Below are positions 44,627 through 52,284 of a stretch of 64,000 nt of DNA, in pieces. The stretch is taken from assembly GCA_934096235.1 (NCBI GenBank), contig CAKOLO010000001.1, positions 62,001 through 126,000 on the forward strand. Direction: 5' to 3'. The DNA is from an uncultured Bacilli bacterium (GTDB lineage: Bacteria > Bacillota_I > Bacilli_A > RF39 > UBA660). Each line of letters opens with the position of its first letter. Within the stretch, counting starts at the first letter, position 1. Below the pieces are notes generated by a model. The model ran no database searches and was not told the origin of the DNA. It worked only from the letters and a program-made list of their open reading frames with translations. The position numbers and the translations under genes are program-made.

Positions 44627-44664
44627 AAAGAAAAGTAATAAATTATAAGACTTTTCTTTTTTTT
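44627..44664 (+). terminator. Terminator after the second BspA gene
   Basis: AAAGAAAAGT/ACTTTTCTTT perfect stem with a long loop and eight T. Confidence 0.8.
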
Positions 44665-44705
44665 AAATCTAATTCTTGTTATAATGTTAAATGAGGAAGT
44701 GTGAT

Positions 44706-45230
44706 ATGGTAGAAAAATTTATACCTGATATTTATCAAAAGAGCATTTATTATATAAATTATGATAAACTTTATAAAAAGGGGATTCGTTGTTTATTATT
44801 TGACTTAGATAACACTATAGTTCCAAGTCATACTAATAAACCAACTAAAAGACTTAAAAAATTATTTGATGAACTAAAAGACAAAGGATTCAAAGTAATC
44901 ATAATATCAAATGCTCCTAAACATAGAGTAGAACCATTTAAAGATTATTTAATGGTAGATGCCTGTGCATTCTCTTTAAAACCTAGAAAAGATAAATATA
45001 ATAAAATAATGGAAAGATTTAAATATAAAAGTTCTGAAATAGCAGCTATAGGTGATCAATTAATAACAGATATATATGGAGCTAATAGATTAGATATAAC
45101 TAGTATATTAGTAAACCCTCTAACAGAAAAAGATTATAGTATGACTTTAATTAATAGAATGTTAGAAAAAATAATATATGGAAGCTTAGAGAAAAAAGAA
45201 TTATTTTTAAGGGGGAAATATTATGAATAA
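44706..45230 (+). CDS. yqeG: YqeG family HAD phosphatase
   Basis: This 174-aa HAD IIIA-type phosphatase has motif I FDLDNTIVP, motif II IISNAP and motif IV GDQLITDIYGA. YqeG normally precedes yqeH in Firmicutes, as here, and the two overlap by 8 nt. Its substrate is not settled. The start is the ATG at 44706, since GAGGAAGTG lies at the right distance; TTGTTATAAT upstream is the extended -10. Confidence 0.92.
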   Translation: MVEKFIPDIYQKSIYYINYDKLYKKGIRCLLFDLDNTIVPSHTNKPTKRLKKLFDELKDKGFKVIIISNAPKHRVEPFKDYLMVDACAFSLKPRKDKYNKIMERFKYKSSEIAAIGDQLITDIYGANRLDITSILVNPLTEKDYSMTLINRMLEKIIYGSLEKKELFLRGKYYE

Positions 45231-46224
45231 AGAATGTTTAGGATGTGGAAGTATACTTCAAAGTGAAAATGCTAAAGACGAAGGATTTGTTAAATCAAGT
45301 GTATACGATAAAGCTGAATACTGTGAAAGATGCTTTAAAATAAAACATTATGGAGAATATAGTGTCTTAGATAAAAAAATAGATACTGATGGAATAATTA
45401 GAAATATAAATAGTGATAATCTAGCTAGTGTAGCATTCTTAATAGATGCTCTTAATATAAATGAAAATGTTAAAAAATATATAAATAGATTTAAAAATAA
45501 AAAGTATATTCTAATTACTAAAAGAGATGTTCTACCTAAAAGTTTAAAAGAAAAGAAACTTATAGAATATATTAAATCTAACATAGTAAATACAGAAGAC
45601 ATTATGTTCATAAGTTCAGTTAAAAACTATAATATAGATAATTTTTTAAATAAAATAGAAGATGATAAAGTTAAAAGACTTTATATAGTGGGGTTTACTA
45701 ATAGTGGTAAAAGTACATTTATAAATCACTTACTTACTAGTGTATGTAAGAATCCTACTATAACTACAAGTAGTATTCCAAATACAACAGCATCTTATAT
45801 AACAATAAAATTAAACCCAAGATTAGTTATAGTAGACACACCTGGATTCATAGATGGTAATGCTATATATAACTTCGTAGACTACTCTAAAGTAGTTAAA
45901 TTATATCCTAAAAAAGAATTAAAAGTTAAAACATTTCAAGTTAGAAATGGATATGCTATAGTAGTAAATGACATTTTAAGAATAGAAAATATATCTGATA
46001 AATCTAATAGTTTTAGTTTCTACATGAATGATAAACTAAGATATGAAAAAGTTAAGTCAAAGAATGATAAACTAACTATATTACCAAACGTAACCTACGA
46101 TATAAAAGGGTCATCTGATATATTAATAAATGGTTTAGGATTCATAAGAATTACAAAACCTGGAAGTATAAAAGTATATACACTTGATACTAAATTAGTA
46201 AGTATTAGAAAGAGTATGATTTAA
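45223..46224 (+). CDS. yqeH: Ribosome biogenesis GTPase YqeH
   Basis: YqeH is a circularly permuted GTPase needed for assembly of the 30S subunit. An N-terminal zinc finger (CLGCG, then CERCF) is followed by a permuted G domain: G4 (TKRD) comes near residue 100, before G1 (GFTNSGKSTF, about 158) and G3 (DTPGF). A C-terminal domain of about 110 residues closes the 333-aa protein. Ribosome site GGGGGAAA. It is coupled to yqeG upstream and lies 1 nt before mutL. Confidence 0.95.
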   Translation: MNKECLGCGSILQSENAKDEGFVKSSVYDKAEYCERCFKIKHYGEYSVLDKKIDTDGIIRNINSDNLASVAFLIDALNINENVKKYINRFKNKKYILITKRDVLPKSLKEKKLIEYIKSNIVNTEDIMFISSVKNYNIDNFLNKIEDDKVKRLYIVGFTNSGKSTFINHLLTSVCKNPTITTSSIPNTTASYITIKLNPRLVIVDTPGFIDGNAIYNFVDYSKVVKLYPKKELKVKTFQVRNGYAIVVNDILRIENISDKSNSFSFYMNDKLRYEKVKSKNDKLTILPNVTYDIKGSSDILINGLGFIRITKPGSIKVYTLDTKLVSIRKSMI

Positions 46225-46225
46225 T

Positions 46226-47956
46226 ATGAATAAAATCAATGTAATGAGTGAAAACTTAGCAAATAAAATAGCTGCTGGTGAAGTAGTAGAAAGAATTGCT
46301 AATGTAGTAAAAGAATTAGTTGAAAATAGTATAGATGCAGGAAGTAAAAATATAAAGATTGAATTATTACTTTCAGGAACTAAACTAATTAAGATAGTTG
46401 ATGATGGATGTGGTATGAGTAGAGATGATGCTAAACTATGCTTTAGTAGACATGCTACTTCTAAAATCAAAAATGAAAATGATTTATATTTTATAAATAC
46501 TTTAGGTTTTCGTGGTGAAGCATTAGCTGCTATATCATCAGTAAGCAATATAGTATTAGACACATATGATGGTACAGAATCAACTTATCTAAATCTTAAA
46601 GCAGGTAAATTCATAACAGAAAAAACCGGTAGTATGAGAAAAGGTACTATAATTGAAGTATCAGAGTTATTTTATAATACACCTGCTAGATTAAAATTCA
46701 TGAAAAGTTTAAATGCTGAACTAGCTCTTACAGTAAACTATATTGAAAAAATTGCTCTTTCACATCCAGATATTTCTTTTAGCTTATTTAACGATGGAAG
46801 AGAAATGATAAAAACATCAGGCAGTAACGATATATATAAAGTAATACATGAAATATTTGGACTTAATGTATCTAAAAATATGATCAAGATTGAAGCTGAA
46901 AACTATGATTATATAATTAATGGTTATGTAAGTAACTTGAATATTTCAAAATCAAATAGAAATTCAATGATTACTTTAGTAAATGGAAGAGTAGTTACCA
47001 ATCAATCAGTTAATAGAACTATAAAAGATGCATACCATACAGTTTTAGCAGAAACAAAATTTCCAATAGTTGTTATAAATATTGAAACAGATCCAACTCT
47101 AATAGATGTTAATATTCATCCAACTAAACAAGATATTAAATTTTCTAAATTAGAAAGTCTTAATGATTTACTTTTTAGTACTATTAGAACAGCTCTAAAC
47201 GAAGCAGATAACACATTTAAAGGCTATCAAGAAGAAATAAAAGAGTCCCCAGTAGATTATAATCATGAAAATAATTATAGATACACTGAAAGAAAGATTG
47301 AAGATGTAAGACTACAATTTGACGATGAACAAGAAGAAATAAAATATGATAGTGAAGCAGTCAAAAAAGAAGATGTATTTATAAAACCAGTAGGTTTAGC
47401 TCTCGGTACATACTTAATAGCTCAAGATGAAAATGTTATGTACATGATAGATATACACGCAGCAAATGAAAGAATTAACTACGAAAGATATATGAAAGCA
47501 CTAAAAGAAAGAGATGTATATACTACTAGTATGCTATTTCCAATAACTTTAGAATATCCTAAAAATGAGTTCATGAGAATACATGATCATATAGATGTTT
47601 TAAGAAATGTAGGATTTAAAGTAGAAGAATTTGGTATTAATACTTTTAGAGTTACAGAACATCCATCATGGCTTAAAGAAGGATACGAAGAAGAGAGTAT
47701 AAGAAGAATATTTGAACTTGTCTCAGAAATAAAAGGAGACTTTGATAGAGTTAAATTTAATGAAAAAGCAGCTATTCGCCTAGCTTGTAAGATGAGTGTT
47801 AAAGCAAATACTAATATAGGTTATAATGAACAAGAAGAGTTATTAAATAGACTATTTAAATGTGAATTTCCATATACTTGTCCTCATGGAAGACCAACTG
47901 TTATAAAGTATCCAATATATGAACTAGAAAAAATGTTTAAGAGGGTTAATTCATGA
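46226..47956 (+). CDS. mutL: DNA mismatch repair protein MutL
   Basis: MutL couples mismatch recognition to strand incision. The 576-aa protein has the GHKL ATPase (NKIAAGEVVERIANVVKELVENSIDAG; DDGCGM; GFRGEALAAISSV) in residues 1-330, an acidic linker to about 390, and a C-terminal dimer/endonuclease domain with DIHAANERINYE, matching DQHA(x)2E(x)4E, and CPHGRPT. It is therefore an endonuclease-type MutL. mutS is not adjacent. It overlaps the next small gene by 4 nt (ATGA). Given the slippage-prone tracts in surface genes here, its integrity is relevant. Confidence 0.96.
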   Translation: MNKINVMSENLANKIAAGEVVERIANVVKELVENSIDAGSKNIKIELLLSGTKLIKIVDDGCGMSRDDAKLCFSRHATSKIKNENDLYFINTLGFRGEALAAISSVSNIVLDTYDGTESTYLNLKAGKFITEKTGSMRKGTIIEVSELFYNTPARLKFMKSLNAELALTVNYIEKIALSHPDISFSLFNDGREMIKTSGSNDIYKVIHEIFGLNVSKNMIKIEAENYDYIINGYVSNLNISKSNRNSMITLVNGRVVTNQSVNRTIKDAYHTVLAETKFPIVVINIETDPTLIDVNIHPTKQDIKFSKLESLNDLLFSTIRTALNEADNTFKGYQEEIKESPVDYNHENNYRYTERKIEDVRLQFDDEQEEIKYDSEAVKKEDVFIKPVGLALGTYLIAQDENVMYMIDIHAANERINYERYMKALKERDVYTTSMLFPITLEYPKNEFMRIHDHIDVLRNVGFKVEEFGINTFRVTEHPSWLKEGYEEESIRRIFELVSEIKGDFDRVKFNEKAAIRLACKMSVKANTNIGYNEQEELLNRLFKCEFPYTCPHGRPTVIKYPIYELEKMFKRVNS

Positions 47957-48120
47957 GTGAAGAAGATAAAGAGTTATTAGAAGAATATAAAGAAATAAGA
48001 GACTCTATTAGTGAGTTTATGAATATGTTAAAAGAATTAGGCTTAGAACTTAATGAAGATGGCGATTTAATAGATTCTAAAACTAAAAAATTAGTGATGG
48101 GAGGTTATGAAGATGAGTAA
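47953..48120 (+). CDS. Small acidic helical protein (55 aa) between mutL and miaA
   Basis: The gene starts with ATGA overlapping the mutL stop and runs into the miaA start region. The product is charged and helical (MSEEDKELLEEYKEIRDSI; LKELGLEL), with no known motif. Overlaps at both ends and codon use like its neighbours support a real coding gene of the operon. Function is unknown. Confidence 0.6.
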   Translation: MSEEDKELLEEYKEIRDSISEFMNMLKELGLELNEDGDLIDSKTKKLVMGGYEDE

Positions 48121-49000
48121 AATTATTGTGATTGTAGGGCCAACTGCTACTGGAAAAACTAAATTATCAGTGAGTCTTGCTCATTATTTAGATGCAGCTA
48201 TTATTAATGCTGACTCTACTGCAATCTATAAAGAGCCTCTAATCGCAACAGCTAAAGTAACAGAAGAAGAAAAAGAGAATGTTCCTCACTATATGTTAGA
48301 TCTAGTTTCTTTAAATGATGATTACACTTTATTTGATTATCAAAAAGAAGGAAGAAAATTACTAGATAAATTTATTAAAGAAAATAAAAATGTAATCATC
48401 GTAGGTGGTTCAGGACTATATATAAAAGCATTACTTTATAACTATAATCTGGAAGAAACAGTAAAATCTAACATTGATTTAAGTAATTATACTAATGAAG
48501 AGTTAAAAAGAATCGCAAATGATATAGATAAAGATAACGATATACATGTAAATAATAGACAACGATTAGAAAGATTTATTAAAAGATTTAAAGAAACTGG
48601 AAAAATACAAAATAAAACAGATGATATAAACACTAGAGTGTATGATTTTACTTTAATAGGTCTTAAATGTGACAGAGCAACTCTTTATGATAAAGCAAAC
48701 AAAAGAGTAGACAAAATGTTTGAAAGCGGTCTTTTAGAAGAAGCACAAAGACTATATAATATGAATCTTAAAAACTTTAGTAATATCATAGGTTATAAAG
48801 AATTAGAATTATATTTTAAAGGTAATATTAATCTTGATGAAGCAAAAGAACTAATAAAGCAAAATACTAGAAAGTATGCTAAAAGACAATTTACTTGGTT
48901 TAATAATCAAATGCAAGACATTACTTGGTTTGATGTAGACTATGATAACTTTGATAACACAATTAACGAAGTTAAAGATTATATAGAAGGGGAGTTTTAA
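48113..49000 (+). CDS. miaA: tRNA dimethylallyltransferase MiaA
   Basis: MiaA adds an isopentenyl group to A37 of tRNAs that read UNN codons. The P-loop is GPTATGKTKLS near the N-terminus; other family blocks are NADSTAIYKE, VGGSGLYIKALL and NRQRLERF. The 295-aa length is normal. The start is the ATG at 48113, with GGGAGGT about seven bases upstream; the ATG at 48107 is too close to that site. The mutL-miaA order resembles the pairing seen in many bacteria. A lipoprotein gene starts at the very next base after its stop. Confidence 0.95.
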   Translation: MSKIIVIVGPTATGKTKLSVSLAHYLDAAIINADSTAIYKEPLIATAKVTEEEKENVPHYMLDLVSLNDDYTLFDYQKEGRKLLDKFIKENKNVIIVGGSGLYIKALLYNYNLEETVKSNIDLSNYTNEELKRIANDIDKDNDIHVNNRQRLERFIKRFKETGKIQNKTDDINTRVYDFTLIGLKCDRATLYDKANKRVDKMFESGLLEEAQRLYNMNLKNFSNIIGYKELELYFKGNINLDEAKELIKQNTRKYAKRQFTWFNNQMQDITWFDVDYDNFDNTINEVKDYIEGEF

Positions 49001-49309
49001 ATGAATAAAAGAAGAGAATTAAAAGCATTGTTATTAGCAAGTGTCGCAGCTATAACATTAATGAGTGGTTGTTCTAAAGACAATAACGAAGAGACAAAAG
49101 AATCAGAAAAAGCCTACTATATGATAGTAGGAGACGAATATATAGAAATAGAAAATGTAAAAAGTATAGTTACTCCTTCATATTGTGGAACATATACAAC
49201 AATAGAATTTAATGATGGTTCAACTATGACTATACCAGTATCAAATCTATATATAATGAATAAAACTAGTGAGATACAACAAGAACTAATAAAAAAATTA
49301 ACAAAATAA
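49001..49309 (+). CDS. Small lipoprotein, unknown function
   Basis: This 102-aa protein has a lysine/arginine start, a hydrophobic stretch and the lipobox LMSGC with the cysteine near residue 24, so it is a membrane-anchored lipoprotein. The mature part has the patterns YYMIVGDEYIEIENV and TTIEFNDGSTMTIPVSN, suggesting a small beta fold. It is the last gene of the yqeG-to-miaA operon. GGGGAG precedes the ATG. Confidence 0.8.
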   Translation: MNKRRELKALLLASVAAITLMSGCSKDNNEETKESEKAYYMIVGDEYIEIENVKSIVTPSYCGTYTTIEFNDGSTMTIPVSNLYIMNKTSEIQQELIKKLTK

Positions 49310-49339
49310 AAAAGAATTCAATTTCGAATTCTTTTATTT
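49309..49339. terminator. Bidirectional terminator between lipoprotein and transglutaminase genes
   Basis: AAAAGAATTC/GAATTCTTTT perfect stem with a six-base loop and A/T tails on both sides. Confidence 0.85.
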
Positions 49340-50257
49340 TAGTTCTAAATACGTATCTCTATCAAATGAATGTTTTAAAGTATCTTTCTTTAATAAATCA
49401 TTAGTATCTATCATAAAGAAATTATAATAGTTATTATTATTAACTTCATCATCATCCCATGTAACATCTATATGTTGCCATTTATTTTCAAAATATATTA
49501 CATTCCACACATGATCAGTAGTACTTATTTTAAAATTAGGAATATTTAGTTTATCCATCATTATGGCAAAACTATCTGAATAACCACTACATATAGCTTT
49601 ACCGCTTGTAAGAGCATAATATGCTTTACTTGAAGACTTATCTATAGATTCTGAAGTATAATTTGTATCATAAGTAATAGTTCTAATTAAATAATTATGA
49701 AGTGCTTTTATATCATTGCGAGTAGGGTTAGTAGTATTTATATTTAATGTCTTAAATATATCATCTATCTTAGTATCAGTAGAACTAATTTCACTTTCAC
49801 TATATAATTTATCAATTTTAATATTTACTATCTTATCATTAGTAACTAAAGTATTAAACTTTTGATATGAATTATATGGACTTACAAAATTATTTATAAG
49901 AGCTACATAAGGATTATTATTAGCAAGAATTTTTACATCACTAGCGCAACTAGGATAAATCTTATCATCACAATAAAATGTAAAGTCATTCCATCCATTA
50001 TTAAGTACAGTATAATATATTTTCTTTAAGTCATCTATATTTCTAGGATTAAAGTCATTTGTTTCACTAATAGTTTTATAATTATAAACTCTGTGATTCT
50101 TAGTATCACTTGGTATTACAACTTCATGAGACTTAATATTATCTATAAAATTATTAATACTTTTCATTATAGTTTCAAAATTTATATAAAACATATATAC
50201 ACAAAAACTAATTATCAATATACAAAGTATCAATAATAGTTTAGAAGTTCTATTCAT
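49334..50257 (-). CDS. Membrane-anchored transglutaminase-like protein
   Basis: This 307-aa protein has an N-terminal membrane anchor (about 8-26, LLLILCILIISFCVYMFYI) and a transglutaminase/protease-like core with the Cys motif GKAICSGYSDSF, the His motif TDHVWNVIYF and the Asp in HIDVTWDD: a complete catalytic triad. Similar proteins act outside the cell as cysteine peptidases or cross-linkers. The start is the ATG at 50257 behind GGTGGT. The gene lies downstream of rpsT on the same strand but separated by a terminator. Confidence 0.85.
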   Translation of the reverse strand: MNRTSKLLLILCILIISFCVYMFYINFETIMKSINNFIDNIKSHEVVIPSDTKNHRVYNYKTISETNDFNPRNIDDLKKIYYTVLNNGWNDFTFYCDDKIYPSCASDVKILANNNPYVALINNFVSPYNSYQKFNTLVTNDKIVNIKIDKLYSESEISSTDTKIDDIFKTLNINTTNPTRNDIKALHNYLIRTITYDTNYTSESIDKSSSKAYYALTSGKAICSGYSDSFAIMMDKLNIPNFKISTTDHVWNVIYFENKWQHIDVTWDDDEVNNNNYYNFFMIDTNDLLKKDTLKHSFDRDTYLELK

Positions 50258-50281
50258 TATTACCACCAATTAAAGTATAAC

Positions 50282-50306
50282 AAAAAAAGTAGATATTATC
50301 TACTTA
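50282..50306 (-). terminator. Terminator after rpsT
   Basis: On the minus strand AAGTAGAT/ATCTACTT with a short loop is followed by seven T, immediately after the rpsT stop. Confidence 0.85.
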
Positions 50307-50307
50307 A

Positions 50308-50559
50308 TTATTTTTCATTTACTATTTTATTTAATCTAGTTTTATATCTATCTCTAGTATTAGCTTTAATAACTCCCTTAGAAGCAGCATTGTCTATTCT
50401 CTTAATAGCTTCATTTAACTTAGCTTGAGCTTCTTCCTTAGTTTGTGCTTTTTCAACTTTCTTAATAGCGGTCTTCATACTAGCTTTTACATCATTATTT
50501 AGTACTGTTTCTTTCTTTGTAATTAATACTCTTTTTTTAGCACTCTTAATATTAGGCAT
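50308..50559 (-). CDS. rpsT: 30S ribosomal protein S20
   Basis: S20 is an 83-aa helical protein that binds 16S rRNA early in assembly. The sequence begins MPNIKSAKKRVLITKKE, is lysine-rich and contains the typical AIKRIDNAASKGVI end block. The divergent neighbour is the spoIIP-like gene, the same pair that is close in Bacillus (rpsT-gpr-spoIIP-lepA), though gpr is missing here. A GGGAGGTGG site precedes the ATG. Confidence 0.96.
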   Translation of the reverse strand: MPNIKSAKKRVLITKKETVLNNDVKASMKTAIKKVEKAQTKEEAQAKLNEAIKRIDNAASKGVIKANTRDRYKTRLNKIVNEK

Positions 50560-50683
50560 TATTCCACCTCCCTTAAAAATCTATTTAAGTTTATCAAATT
50601 ATTTAGAAAAAATCAATGTATTTAAAAGTTTTTCGACATTTTTTATAGTTAATTTATTATATATTTAATAAAAAGGAGGTTAA

Positions 50684-51532
50684 ATGAATAGATTTAATAC
50701 TGGAAATATAAAAAATAAGATATTAAAAATTATATTATTATCTCTATTAGTATTTAGTTATTATTATATAATAAAGAATACTAATTTTATAGAAACTATA
50801 ACTAATGATATAGAAAATAAATATTCTAATAAAAATTTAAATATTGAAAATTTTAAAACTGAAATAGTATATAAATCTTTAAATAAAATAGTAGATTTTA
50901 ATGATTTAAAAATATCTAAAAGTATAAGTAATAAAACTAACAGCACAGTTTATATTTATAATACACATGATACTGAAGAGTATAGTCTACCATATACTAG
51001 CGATCATTCTATTACACCTAATGTTACTTTAGTATCAAAAATTCTAAAAGAATATTTAAAAAATTATAATATTAATTCTTATATAGAAACTTCTAGTATG
51101 AAAGAATATTTATCTAAGAATAAACTTAAATACACAGATAGTTATAAAGCAAGTAGATACTTTTTAGAAAATAATTTAACTAAAGATTATAAACTAATAT
51201 TAGATATTCATAGAGACTCCCTAAGACATAAATATACTTTATATGAAAAAGATAATAAGAAGTATGCTAGAATTCTTTTTGTTATTGGAGCAGATAATAA
51301 AGATTATAAAAAGAATAAACTCATCGCAGATAACTTAAATAATAGGTTAAATAATGAATATAAAGGCATAAGTAGAGGAGTAACACTAAGAGAAGATATA
51401 AATTATAATCAAGACTTAAATAACAAAATAATACTAGTTAAAATAGGTGGAATTGATTCAACTCTTGAAGAATTAAATAATACTATAGAAATATTTGCTA
51501 AGATAATTAGCGATTATATAAAGGAGTCATAA
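50684..51532 (+). CDS. SpoIIP-like N-acetylmuramoyl-L-alanine amidase
   Basis: SpoIIP is the amidase/endopeptidase of the spore engulfment machine. This 282-aa protein has an N-terminal membrane anchor (14-32) and a shortened linker. The catalytic region includes VYIYNTHDTEEY, DSYKASRYFL, LILDIHRDS and RILFVIGADN. The order of His (NTH), Glu (EEY) and His (DIHRD) fits SpoIIP. It is clearly shorter than the Bacillus protein (about 400 aa). AAGGAGGT precedes the ATG. It overlaps the next gene by 1 nt. Its location next to rpsT supports the assignment. Confidence 0.85.
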   Translation: MNRFNTGNIKNKILKIILLSLLVFSYYYIIKNTNFIETITNDIENKYSNKNLNIENFKTEIVYKSLNKIVDFNDLKISKSISNKTNSTVYIYNTHDTEEYSLPYTSDHSITPNVTLVSKILKEYLKNYNINSYIETSSMKEYLSKNKLKYTDSYKASRYFLENNLTKDYKLILDIHRDSLRHKYTLYEKDNKKYARILFVIGADNKDYKKNKLIADNLNNRLNNEYKGISRGVTLREDINYNQDLNNKIILVKIGGIDSTLEELNNTIEIFAKIISDYIKES

Positions 51533-51867
51533 TGGAAGAAGAACAAACAAGTAAAAATTATTTTCTAATTATTATGTTATTTTTATTTATAATTTTCTTA
51601 ATTCTATATATAAGCGGAGAAGCAGGTTACTACGAATATAAAGTTCATACAAAAACAATTCTTACAGAAGAAGCAGTTAAGAAATTTGAAAAAGATATTA
51701 GTGAAGGAAAGAATGTAAAGTTAGAAAACTATATCACAAATGAAAAAATTGATTATTCTAATGTTATTAGTAATACTGGATATAACACTGGTATGTTTAT
51801 TGAAAAATTCATGAATAAAGGTATTAAAAAAACAGTAGAAATACTAGGTTCACTGTTCTTTAATTAA
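51532..51867 (+). CDS. Small membrane protein following spoIIP
   Basis: This 111-aa protein has one membrane segment (about 10-27, FLIIMLFLFIIFLILYI) and a hydrophilic outside part (EEAVKKFEKDISEGKNVKLENYI). In Bacillus a small membrane gene, yqxA, stands at the same place between spoIIP and lepA, so it may be a positional equivalent, although I do not see clear sequence similarity. It overlaps the spoIIP stop (TAATG) and its last 18 nt overlap the opposite yigZ-like gene. Confidence 0.65.
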   Translation: MEEEQTSKNYFLIIMLFLFIIFLILYISGEAGYYEYKVHTKTILTEEAVKKFEKDISEGKNVKLENYITNEKIDYSNVISNTGYNTGMFIEKFMNKGIKKTVEILGSLFFN

Positions 51868-52200
51868 ACTACTAGCTGCTTTAGTATAAGTACGAGTAAG
51901 AGGCCCAGCACCAAGAAGTATTCCTCCAAAGTATCTAACTACAACTATTAATGTATTATCTAAATTTTTATAATGTATTAAGTCTAAGAGTCCTCGAGTC
52001 GTACCACTAGGTTCTTTATCGCTATAATTCTTCTCCTGACCACCAACTTTATAAGCATAGACTATATGTCTAGCTTTTTTATGTTCTTCTTTCAAACTAG
52101 ATATTATAGATTCTATTTCATCTATAGAATTAACGCTATACATAAGTCCAATAAACTTAGACTTTTTAACTTCAATAAAACTTTCACTTAACTTTTCCAT
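51850..52200 (-). CDS. YigZ/IMPACT family protein, single-domain form
   Basis: The 116-aa product has the UPF0029/IMPACT N-terminal domain: KKSKFIGLMYSV, HKKARHIVYAYKVGG, SDKEPSGTTRGLLDLI and VVVRYFGGILLGAGPLTRTY. Usual YigZ proteins are about 200 aa with a second DUF1949 domain, absent here. On the minus strand TTGATT, 17 bp, TATAAT end only 6 nt before the ATG and there is no ribosome site, so the mRNA is probably leaderless. The 3' end overlaps the converging small membrane gene. Confidence 0.85.
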   Translation of the reverse strand: MEKLSESFIEVKKSKFIGLMYSVNSIDEIESIISSLKEEHKKARHIVYAYKVGGQEKNYSDKEPSGTTRGLLDLIHYKNLDNTLIVVVRYFGGILLGAGPLTRTYTKAASSLIKEQ

Positions 52201-52206
52201 GACATA

Positions 52207-52235
52207 ATTATATTATTAATTAAAAATAAAATCAA
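52207..52235 (-). promoter_or_regulatory. yigZ-like promoter placing the transcription start at the ATG
   Basis: Minus strand: TTGATT (52235-52230), 17-bp spacer, TATAAT (52212-52207), then six bases and the ATG at 52200. The expected start is the A of the ATG. Confidence 0.65.
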
Positions 52236-52284
52236 ACATTCATTTTTAATAATAAATTTGGTAAAATAACAAAGGAGGCATATT

